This document shows positions 15,231 through 21,769 of a stretch of 23,744 nt of DNA, piece after piece (positions within the stretch are counted from its first letter, which is position 1; the number at the start of each line of letters is the position of its first letter). This DNA comes from an uncultured Bacteroidales bacterium (GTDB lineage Bacteria; Bacteroidota; Bacteroidia; Bacteroidales; UBA4417). The stretch is taken from NCBI GenBank assembly GCA_937965665.1, contig CALCJE010000252.1:1-23744 (forward strand), in the 5' to 3' direction. The notes under the pieces are model-generated. The model worked only from the letters and a program-made list of their open reading frames with translations, had not been told where the DNA came from and did not search any database. The translations under genes and the position numbers were made by a program.

Positions 15231-16484
15231 ATGATTAAAACTTTAAAAACTCAACATAAAGGAATCTGGCGCAACCTGCTCATTTTCTTTGCCCTGCTGG
15301 GCCCGGGAATTATTACAGGAAGTGTTGATAACGATGCCGGTGGAATAACAACCTATTCAGTTGCTGGCGCCCTGTACGGTTATAAATTACTCTGGACCAT
15401 GATACCGGCATTTATCGTGCTGCTTATCATACAGGAAATGAATGCCCGTATGGGAATTGTTACCGGTAAAGGGCTGGCCGACCTGATCCGCGAAAATGCG
15501 GGTGTAAAAGTCACTTTCTTCATTTTCGTTGGCTTACTCCTGGCCGACCTGGGAAATACCACCACCGAATTTGCCGGGGTAGCCGGCAGTATGATGATTT
15601 TCGGGGTGAGCAAGTATATTTCGGTGCCGGTTTCGCTGGCATTGGTGTGGCTGCTGGTAGTAAAAGGAAATTATAAAATTGCAGAACGTATTTTCCTGGT
15701 TTTCAGTGTGTGCCTGCTGATGTACATTGTTTCGGCGGTAATGGGCAAACCACACTGGGGCGAAATCGGAACTGCCCTCATCCATCCGCATATGGAATTT
15801 AGTGTTCCTTACCTGGCCATTGTTATCGGTATTATAGGCACAACCATCGCTCCCTGGATGCAGTTTTACATGCAGTCGTCGGTAATAGAAAAAGGACTGA
15901 AGATGCGCGATTACAAATTCACGCTCATCGATATTGTGATTGGTTGCGTGGTAACCGTTATTGTTGCTTTTTTTATCATTGTTGCCTGTGCTTCAACGCT
16001 TCATGAAAATGGAATAAAAATAAATGAAGCCAAGGATGCTGCCATGGCGCTTAAGCCGCTGGCCGGCAACCTGGCATCCACCTTATTTGCGTTGGGATTG
16101 TTTGTAGCTTCCATATTTTCAGCTACTATTCTGCCTTTGGCAACAGCGTTTTATGTTTGCGAAGCTTTTGGTTTCGAAGCCGGGATTGATAAAAAATGGG
16201 AGGAAGCCCCCGAATTTTATGTCCTTTACACGGGTATCCTTATCCTGGCGGCAGGCATTATCCTTATTCCCAATGCACCGCTTATCGAAATCAGCATCTG
16301 GTCGCAGGTGGTAAACGGCATCCTGCTGCCGGTAGTGCTCATCTGTATGATGCTGCTGGTTAACAAACAAAAGATTATGGGAAAGTATGTAAACGGGAAA
16401 GTCACCAATGTTGTAGGCTGGACTACCGTTGCCATCCTGGTTTCGCTTTCGCTTATCCTGCTGGTGCTGCCGATTTTCGGGTAA
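15231..16484 (+). CDS. NRAMP-related divalent metal transporter, probable Mg2+ transporter (NRMT type)
   Basis: The 417-residue protein has about eleven membrane helices with the NRAMP fold signature GPGIITGSVDNDAGG in TM1. The NRAMP metal-binding motif DPGN is here DAGG (Asp35 kept, Asn lost). In TM6 the NRAMP segment resembling GATVMPHN reads GTTIAPWM, so the metal-selecting methionine is Ala207. Loss of this Met removes the preference for soft transition metals and is a mark of the NRAMP-related magnesium transporters described from Eggerthella lenta; replacing it in a true NRAMP also relaxes exclusion of Ca2+/Mg2+. The gene is coupled to an MgtE-N/CBS protein, which fits Mg2+ uptake. Mn2+ transport remains possible. 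Confidence 0.88.
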   Translation: MIKTLKTQHKGIWRNLLIFFALLGPGIITGSVDNDAGGITTYSVAGALYGYKLLWTMIPAFIVLLIIQEMNARMGIVTGKGLADLIRENAGVKVTFFIFVGLLLADLGNTTTEFAGVAGSMMIFGVSKYISVPVSLALVWLLVVKGNYKIAERIFLVFSVCLLMYIVSAVMGKPHWGEIGTALIHPHMEFSVPYLAIVIGIIGTTIAPWMQFYMQSSVIEKGLKMRDYKFTLIDIVIGCVVTVIVAFFIIVACASTLHENGIKINEAKDAAMALKPLAGNLASTLFALGLFVASIFSATILPLATAFYVCEAFGFEAGIDKKWEEAPEFYVLYTGILILAAGIILIPNAPLIEISIWSQVVNGILLPVVLICMMLLVNKQKIMGKYVNGKVTNVVGWTTVAILVSLSLILLVLPIFG

Positions 16485-16534
16485 TGGATTAAGGCGGCTG
16501 TTATGATCTGAAGATAGACTTTTATTGCCATATC

Positions 16535-16625
16535 TTAAAGATTTACCACATAGACACATAGAACACATAGAAAGGCACATAGGATTTCTCTTTTCCTTTG
16601 TGTTTACGGGAAAGATCATTTTAAT
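16535..16625. repeat. CACATAG-rich interspersed repeat, copy 1 (shortened)
   Basis: It begins TTAAAGATTTACCACATAG, continues with four spaced CACATAG or related units, and ends GGGAAAGATCATTTTAA. It matches the copy at 16639-16751 but lacks about 20-25 nt of the right-hand CTATGTG block, where only CTTTGTGTTTAC remains. It probably arose as a second insertion or duplication and later decayed. Confidence 0.7.
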
Positions 16626-16638
16626 TATTGAGCCATAA

Positions 16639-16751
16639 TTTAAAGGTTTACCGCATAGCCACATAGAACACATAGAAGGACACATAGGGATTTTACTTTT
16701 TCTATGTGAAACCCTATGTGCCTATGTGTTTCCAGAAAAGATCATTTTTAT
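16639..16751. repeat. CACATAG-rich interspersed repeat, copy 2 (complete, palindromic)
   Basis: The left part (ACCGCATAGCCACATAG, then AACACATAG and GACACATAGGG) is complementary in several registers to the right part (CTATGTGAAACCCTATGTG and CCTATGTGTTT), so the element can form a long imperfect hairpin. The ends match copy 1: TTTAAAGGTTTACC on the left, AAAAGATCATTTTTA on the right. No coding potential is seen. Elements of this look recur between genes in Bacteroidota genomes and resemble MITE or REP elements; the family name is not known to me. Confidence 0.7.
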
Positions 16752-17097
16752 ACTGATTTCCAAAATGCCATATGCCTTCTCCTATAATTTAATTTTATAC
16801 CTGTATTGATCAGAAACACATGTAAATAGCCATCATTTCCTGGTGGATATCAATAAAATTGAACAAAATTATTTTTTGGATTGTTTATGTAAGCAAGCCG
16901 GATAACACGCTAAAAAGCAATATAAATCAGACAAATTGCGAGGCTTTGATTACAAATTGCAACTCAGTGTTTAACTGGCTTTTAGTCCCCAAGTAAAAAA
17001 AATTGTAACTTTTTCAAAGGGATACCGTCATATACACAAACCTAACAAAACAAACTTAAATTTAAATTTCCTCGCAAGAGAACAAAAACATACAAAA
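16752..17097. other. AT-rich intergenic stretch before the LRFDV-repeat gene
   Basis: No ORF or stable hairpin stands out. TAACTTTT at 17006-17013 is a one-mismatch -7 element about 85 nt before the ATG at 17098 and is the best promoter candidate for that gene. Confidence 0.3.
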
Positions 17098-17577
17098 ATG
17101 AAAACTACAAAATTTATCACCACAATCTCTACACTGACTTTTATATTCTTTATGTCGGTTACTTCCATTGCAAATTCATATACCACCGGCGATGGCGAAA
17201 AAACTTCGGCCTCGCGTATCTCGGTATTTAAGGATATGATTTCAGATGCAGCTACATCAGCCATTGAAGCAAATGAATATTCGAATCTTCGTTTCGATGT
17301 AAACCGTTATATCAACCAGGATTTAGAAACCGAAATGTTCAGCGAACTTCAAAACCAGGTTCGTTTTGATGTAAATAATTATTCAAATAACACCCCTTCT
17401 GATAACGAGTTACCTGTAAGTGACGAATTCGAATACCTGCGTTTTGATGCCAGTGCATACAATAGTACCGTTATTACCGAAATGCCTGTAAGTGAATTTG
17501 AATATCTCAGGTTTGATGTCGATCATTTCACCGCTCAAAATCCTGTTTCAACAGATGAACTGCCTGAAGTAAGATAA
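17098..17577 (+). CDS. Small secreted protein with four LRFDV repeats, function unknown
   Basis: The 159-residue product has a signal peptide (about 1-26) and a low-complexity, acidic, Asn-rich mature part. Four copies of an aromatic motif recur every 23-26 residues: LRFDVNRY (64-71), VRFDVNNY (88-95), LRFDASAY (114-121) and LRFDVDHF (137-144). The last two are preceded by a conserved PVS(D)EFEY. There is no Cys, no lipobox and no known catalytic motif. The regular spacing suggests a short peptide repeat such as a ligand or surface adhesion element, or strands of a small beta-solenoid. I do not recognise the family. It stands alone, with a strong terminator 34 nt downstream, which suggests substantial independent expression. 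Confidence 0.75.
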   Translation: MKTTKFITTISTLTFIFFMSVTSIANSYTTGDGEKTSASRISVFKDMISDAATSAIEANEYSNLRFDVNRYINQDLETEMFSELQNQVRFDVNNYSNNTPSDNELPVSDEFEYLRFDASAYNSTVITEMPVSEFEYLRFDVDHFTAQNPVSTDELPEVR

Positions 17578-17610
17578 GATTAATTGTAAATGGTTAATTG
17601 TTTAGTGGAA

Positions 17611-17640
17611 AAAAAAGTCCTGTGAGAGCAGGACTTTTTT
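17611..17640. terminator. Bidirectional terminator between the LRFDV-repeat and SPFH genes
   Basis: AAAAAAGTCCTG and CAGGACTTTTTT form a perfect 12-bp stem with a 6-nt loop. A-run and T-run flank it symmetrically, so it can end transcription from both convergent genes. Confidence 0.9.
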
Positions 17641-17682
17641 ATTTTTACAACGTAGCTGATTCCAATAATTCAGAAACAGGTT

Positions 17683-18579
17683 TTACTTTGCATCAATAAT
17701 AAACGGGGCGCTTTTCTTGCTGTCCATAATAATCAGTTTGGCGTTGGGCGAAGTGGCAATGGCTTTTATCATTTCGTACTGCAGCTGTTTGTCGCTCAGG
17801 CCCGTACTGAGTATTTTCTGATAATCGGCTATTCCCTGGGCTTCCACCCGTTTACGCTCGGCTTCCTGTTTTTCTTTCTGTAATACAAATGTCATTTTCT
17901 GGGCATCCTGTTCGGCATTAATCTTCGACTCAATGGTAGTTTTTACCGAAGGCGGAAGGGTGATATTTCTTACCAGGAGCTGCTCAAGCATTAATCCGCG
18001 GGCTTTAAAATCACTTTCGATGGTTTTGAAAATCCTCGATTGAAATTCATCCCTTTTGGTCGAATACAAGGCTACAGCATCGTAATACACAGCGTTATCC
18101 CTTATTTTTGTCCGGCAAATAGGCCTTACAATAGTATTTCGGTAATCGGTTCCTATTTCTTTTAAAATGCGGGGCGCTTCACCGGGCACTAAACGGTATA
18201 AAACGGTAAGATCAACAATTACTTCGAGCCCGTCGGCCGACAATACCCGAATGGCGTCATCACCCGTTTTATCCCCTTCATCGTGAACGCCTGACATGGT
18301 ATAATTCTGTGTTCGGATATCAAATGTAACTACCTCCACCAGTGGATTGATAACGTTGAGCCCGCTTTCGAGGATATTGTTGCTTACCTTGCCAAAGAGT
18401 TTCTGAACACCTACATACCCGGGTTCAATTTGTTTTACAGCCGATAGCCCGGCCCCGATCAGTACCAGGATAAAACCGGCAATGCGAACCATCCCGGTAT
18501 AAGGCTTAATGGGTGAATCGGCACGGGCAGCAACAAAACCAGCCACTATAATGATAATTCCAAGTACACTTAAAAACAT
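17683..18579 (-). CDS. Prohibitin/SPFH-domain membrane protein
   Basis: This 298-residue protein has two N-terminal hydrophobic helices (about 1-18 and 30-47), an SPFH/prohibitin domain (about 48-215, including EPGYVGVQKLFGKV, VDLTVLYRL and LLVRNITLPPSV) and a C-terminal coiled coil rich in Glu, Lys and Ala (about 217-250). The end has the prohibitin-like segment YEMIKAIATSPNAKLIIMDS. Such proteins form large ring- or cage-like oligomers at the membrane, often controlling FtsH-type proteolysis or membrane microdomains. No FtsH or NfeD gene is next to it. The gene is alone on the minus strand and ends at the shared terminator. Confidence 0.9.
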   Translation of the reverse strand: MFLSVLGIIIIVAGFVAARADSPIKPYTGMVRIAGFILVLIGAGLSAVKQIEPGYVGVQKLFGKVSNNILESGLNVINPLVEVVTFDIRTQNYTMSGVHDEGDKTGDDAIRVLSADGLEVIVDLTVLYRLVPGEAPRILKEIGTDYRNTIVRPICRTKIRDNAVYYDAVALYSTKRDEFQSRIFKTIESDFKARGLMLEQLLVRNITLPPSVKTTIESKINAEQDAQKMTFVLQKEKQEAERKRVEAQGIADYQKILSTGLSDKQLQYEMIKAIATSPNAKLIIMDSKKSAPFIIDAK

Positions 18580-18903
18580 TTTTTCTGGATTTAGGGGTTA
18601 AAAATCGGGTGAGTAATCACAGGGTAAATATACCAAAAATGGTACAATTACCAAGGTATGTTTAAAGGCTCCCCGCGTTGCTCCGATAAACCTGCATGAT
18701 TCTGAATATAAGGCTGGACGCAGAAGGAATGATCTGAAAATTTTGTACCGCCGAAACTATTAAAGAACGATTTCAATCCTTAACCTTTATCTGAACCATA
18801 TGCAGCCCGAACTGTTTGGAAGGACATACATTTCATGTTCCGAAATGCAATTATCCCGGAATAATTTGCCCGGAAATAGTAATTTTGATCCAAAATCGCA
18901 CCT
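18580..18903. other. Divergent intergenic region, SPFH gene / lipoate ligase gene
   Basis: This 324-bp gap should hold both promoters. For the ligase, TAATTTTG at 18880-18887 is clear. For the SPFH gene no perfect TAnnTTTG is present; the closest is CATTTTTG on the minus strand near 18634-18641. I see no RNA gene, repeat or coding remnant. Confidence 0.4.
18880..18887 (+). promoter_or_regulatory. -7 promoter element of the lipoate-protein ligase gene
   Basis: TAATTTTG matches TAnnTTTG only 16 nt before the ATG, which predicts a 5' leader of about 10 nt. No -33 TTG at the expected distance was found. Confidence 0.45.
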
Positions 18904-19887
18904 ATGCTAATCGTAAAACGCCATCATACCAACCCGTATTTTAACCTTGCCGCCGAAGAGTATTTCCTGAAACAAACTGATGAGGATATATTTATGCTCT
19001 GGCGAAATGAGCCTTCCATTATTATTGGCAAACACCAGAATACCCTGTCGGAAATAAACCTGGATTTTGTAAAGGAAAATAATATCCGCGTGGTGCGCAG
19101 GCTCACCGGCGGAGGTGCCGTGTTTCACGACCTGGGAAACCTGAATTTCACCTTTATTCAATCCAACCACGATCATACCCTGAACGATTTCCGCAAGTAC
19201 ACCGAACCAATCCTGGAAGTTTTGCAGCAACTTGGTATCGATGCCCGATTCGAGGGTCGCAACGACCTTACTATCGACGGCCGAAAGTTCTCAGGCAATG
19301 CCGAAATGGTATGGAAAAACAGGGTGTTGCACCATGGCACGTTGCTTTTCTCGGCCCTTATGACCGACCTCGGCCAGGCCCTGAAAGTTGACCCGGCCAA
19401 ATTCAGCGATAAAGCCGTAAAGTCAGTCCGGAGCCGGGTAACCAACATCAGCGAACACCTGAAACAGCCCATGGACGTGATGCAGTTTGCCGACCTTATA
19501 CAACGGCATATTACCGAAATGTATCCCGATGCCCGATTATATGAGCTTACGGATGCTGACCGGCTTGCGATTGAGAAACTGGCCGAAACCAGGTACAGCA
19601 CCTGGGACTGGAATTTCGGAAATTCGCCCGAATATAATTTCCGTAAAGTTATACGTACCCAACATAGCGGAACCCTTGAGTTTTGCCTCAATGTGCGCAA
19701 CGGGATCATTGTACAAACCCGTATTTACGGCGATTATTTTTCACATGCCGATCCCGGTGAAATTGAAGAAATTCTCGCCGATATTCCGCACCAGGAAGAC
19801 GCTATCCGCCAAACCCTTTCAGCATTCGACATCAGCAGGTATTTCGCGAAAATTACTGTCGACGAATTTGTGCAGGGATTGTTCTGA
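18904..19887 (+). CDS. lplA: Lipoate-protein ligase A
   Basis: This 327-residue cytoplasmic enzyme activates free lipoate with ATP and attaches it to lysines of E2 and GcvH proteins. The LplA/LipB fold motifs are present: FNLAAEEYFL (13-22), RRLTGGGAVFHDLGNLN (65-81), the catalytic Lys128 in DGRKFSGNAE, and HHGTLLF. The C-terminal accessory domain (about 240-327) is present, so this is the full-size bacterial type able to make the adenylate itself. The gene is monocistronic and divergent from the SPFH gene. No lipoate-dependent enzyme lies in the window. Confidence 0.92.
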   Translation: MLIVKRHHTNPYFNLAAEEYFLKQTDEDIFMLWRNEPSIIIGKHQNTLSEINLDFVKENNIRVVRRLTGGGAVFHDLGNLNFTFIQSNHDHTLNDFRKYTEPILEVLQQLGIDARFEGRNDLTIDGRKFSGNAEMVWKNRVLHHGTLLFSALMTDLGQALKVDPAKFSDKAVKSVRSRVTNISEHLKQPMDVMQFADLIQRHITEMYPDARLYELTDADRLAIEKLAETRYSTWDWNFGNSPEYNFRKVIRTQHSGTLEFCLNVRNGIIVQTRIYGDYFSHADPGEIEEILADIPHQEDAIRQTLSAFDISRYFAKITVDEFVQGLF

Positions 19888-20102
19888 TCCTGTTGCCGGG
19901 TTTAACCATTTTTAAACGAAACAGCGCGTATTAACCCGCGGGTTCCGGGTTCGTGTGCCTGAGAACTATAACAGCGTTTGCTGTACCATTTAATTTTATT
20001 TTTTTAATTCCCATTCCACATATTTCCCCTGAAACACAGCGGGGAATATGCCTTGGTTGAAATGTTTCTTCAATTTTATCACTGTTGTCTGGGTAAAGTT
20101 GA
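19888..20102. other. Non-coding stretch after lplA
   Basis: It contains a perfect 12-bp palindrome AACCCGCGGGTT (19933-19944) and a run of T near 20000. No gene, terminator or repeat pair can be supported here. Confidence 0.3.
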
Positions 20103-20114
20103 TTAAAACACTGG

Positions 20115-20234
20115 ATGCGACTGGTTGTGGGCGGAAGCTACAGGTTTACTACAGCTGTCGATAACAGTACTATCGGGTCGAACCCGATGGATGGATTTAC
20201 CGCTGGGTTTTCATTTAAATTCGGGAAATTTTAA
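20115..20234 (+). pseudogene. Probable remnant: C-terminus of an outer-membrane beta-barrel protein
   Basis: An in-frame stretch reads MRLVVGGSYRFTTAVDNST, continues through PMDGFTAGFSFKFGKF and stops with TAA. The alternation of hydrophobic and polar residues, a first strand ending in YRF, a short loop, and a last strand ending in terminal Phe are what the last two strands of Bacteroidota outer-membrane barrels look like. The frame is closed by TGA at 20100-20102, and I find no continuation of a barrel upstream in any frame. The preceding codons LKHW also fit. It is therefore most likely the tail of a lost gene. A chance ORF is the alternative. Confidence 0.45.
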
Positions 20235-20454
20235 CCTGTCTTTTCAGCCCGGTTCCGCCAGGGGCCGGGATTCCTTATACTTCCTTTTGCCCCGGCTTAA
20301 GGAAGTTTTTGTTTTTGCGTAACCAAAGCGGTGTATCCTGAAGTTAATTTGAATAAGAACCGGATACCCGGGATGGGCCGGAATGTTGCTTTACTGTTTT
20401 TAACTACAGACCTTTTAATATAAAGATACAACCGTCAGGATGATGATAAAAATG
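20235..20454. other. Non-coding stretch before the Gate-domain gene
   Basis: CCCGG (20248-20252) and CCGGG (20265-20269) can pair across a 12-nt loop, without a T-tract. Nothing else is recognisable. Confidence 0.25.
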
Positions 20455-20462
20455 TAACTTTG
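20455..20462 (+). promoter_or_regulatory. -7 promoter element of the Gate-domain gene
   Basis: TAACTTTG is a perfect TAnnTTTG, 25 nt before the GTG start at 20488. The predicted start of transcription near 20469 is compatible with that GTG. The same octamer is used by the EF-G2-like gene. Confidence 0.55.
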
Positions 20463-20487
20463 CCCCATCATATCATTTATTCCAGCG

Positions 20488-21444
20488 GTGCTTCAAAATA
20501 CTACCCTGCGTCGGCTTGCCCATGCCATTGCCTCGGCCCTGCCCAAGGGCATGAAAACAGCCTGGTGGCTGCTTAAAATCACCATCCCGGTTTCGTTTGG
20601 GGTAATGCTGCTCGACCATTTCGGAGCGCTGGCACTTATGGCACAATATACCGGCCCGCTATTCAGGCATTTAGGTTTGCCGGGCGTTTCGGCCATTGTT
20701 TTAGTTACCAGCATTTTTACAAATATTTACTCGGTGGTGGCAGTACTTTCGCTACTGCAGCTGCCTATGCGCGAAGGCATTATTATCGGAACCATGTGCC
20801 TGGTATCGCATGGTTTCCTGATCGAAACCGCGGTGATGAACCGCACCGGCTCCTCCGTAACCCGTATGCTAGTGCTGCGGCTTACAGGCAGCCTGGTGGT
20901 AGCCTGGCTGCTGAACCTGCTGATGCCCGGCAGCATTTCGCCCGATGTTCATGGCCTGGTTCAGAACCACGAAACATTGAATACAGCGCTTATGCACTGG
21001 CTTAATTCCATTTCGCGCACAACCCTCAAAATACTGGTGCTGGTAAATATCCTGCTTATATTTCAGCGCATACTCGACGAGTTTGGCTGGCTCGGCATCA
21101 TCGAAAAACCCTTGTCGCCGCTGATGAAAATTTTCGGACTACCCCGCAGCACGACCTTGTCTTGGGTAGTGGCAAACCTCATCGGGCTGGCTTATGGCTC
21201 GGCTATCATGATTGAAGAATCGGAAAAAGGCCGCATGAACCGGCAGGATGCCGACCTGCTGAACCACCATGTTGCACTGTCGCACTCGCAACTCGAAGAT
21301 CCCCTGCTTTTCCTTACCCTGGGTTATGCCATCCACTGGCTTATCTGGCCCCGACTGATTATTGCCATTGCGGCAGTGTGGATCCGGAAAGCTGAACTCA
21401 AACTCTTCGCGATTTACGGCCGCAAAAGGGCGCTTGATCTGTAA
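20488..21444 (+). CDS. Nucleoside-recognition (Gate) domain membrane protein
   Basis: The 318-residue protein has about eight hydrophobic helices in two similar halves. TSIFTNIYSVVAVLSLL (first half) and SWVVANLIGLAYGSAIM (second half) are typical Gate-domain segments, as in spore maturation proteins SpmA/SpmB and nucleoside transporters. A conserved His-rich stretch (DADLLNHHVALSHSQLED) lies between helices of the second half. Its substrate in non-sporulating bacteria is unknown. The start is GTG at 20488, placed 25 nt after the -7 element; an ATG at 20551 (MKTAWWLLK) is the alternative and would remove 21 residues. The gene is monocistronic. Confidence 0.85.
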   Translation: MLQNTTLRRLAHAIASALPKGMKTAWWLLKITIPVSFGVMLLDHFGALALMAQYTGPLFRHLGLPGVSAIVLVTSIFTNIYSVVAVLSLLQLPMREGIIIGTMCLVSHGFLIETAVMNRTGSSVTRMLVLRLTGSLVVAWLLNLLMPGSISPDVHGLVQNHETLNTALMHWLNSISRTTLKILVLVNILLIFQRILDEFGWLGIIEKPLSPLMKIFGLPRSTTLSWVVANLIGLAYGSAIMIEESEKGRMNRQDADLLNHHVALSHSQLEDPLLFLTLGYAIHWLIWPRLIIAIAAVWIRKAELKLFAIYGRKRALDL

Positions 21445-21483
21445 GCCTGTTCGCTTCCCAGGTTAGCCAGCAGCCTGTCATAT

Positions 21484-21503
21484 TGCGGCAAACCGCATCT
21501 TTT
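21484..21503 (+). terminator. Weak terminator candidate after the Gate-domain gene
   Basis: TGCGG, a CAAA loop and CCGCA form a 5-bp stem followed by TCTTTT, 40 nt after the stop codon. The stem is short, so efficiency is uncertain. Confidence 0.4.
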
Positions 21504-21685
21504 AAGTAAGGCAACTTCAACATCCATAGCCTAAATACTTTACACCTGCAAACGGGCATCTGGTACTACTGCTGCCAGCCTGATTGAATCTTTTATCACA
21601 CCTTCGAATCCTGTATCCGTGGGCTCCCTGTAATCAGCTACTTAAGCTGCTTTGCAAATTTTAATTTCCCTCTTTTCCCAGAACA

Positions 21686-21716
21686 TTTGCATATATTACT
21701 ACAATTTATAACTTTG
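21686..21716 (+). promoter_or_regulatory. Complete Bacteroidota promoter of the EF-G2-like gene
   Basis: TTTG at 21686-21689 (-33) and TAACTTTG at 21709-21716 (-7) are separated by 19 nt, a full match to the Bacteroidota consensus. Transcription would start near 21723, giving a leader of about 47 nt. This is the best promoter in the window. Confidence 0.75.
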
Positions 21717-21769
21717 CAACCCATATATTTCCGAATAACTGATTCAATCACAATAAATTTACTTTTACA

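Larger units (their letters stand above)
21445..21769. other. Intergenic region before the EF-G2-like gene
   Basis: It holds the weak terminator at 21484-21503 and the promoter at 21686-21716. On the minus strand two short open stretches (about 21540-21640 and 21414-21527) read protein-like but are interrupted by stops. I cannot support a gene. Confidence 0.3.

Noticed and set aside
16535..16751. CRISPR-like array of CACATAG units
   Set aside because: The units are 7 nt, irregularly spaced and partly inverted; there are no unique spacers of constant size and no cas genes.
19933..19944. Perfect palindrome AACCCGCGGGTT as an operator
   Set aside because: It is far from any promoter and a single 12-bp palindrome is expected by chance at this scale.
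20172..20188. tRNA T-arm-like sequence (ATCGGGT CGA ACCCGAT)
   Set aside because: It is a plain 7-bp hairpin with a 3-nt loop. No acceptor stem, D-arm or anticodon arm can be fitted around it, and it lies inside the barrel-remnant frame.
20125..20322. 65-codon plus-strand ORF
   Set aside because: It overlaps the barrel-like frame in another frame, has no recognisable motif, and runs through GC-rich hairpins.
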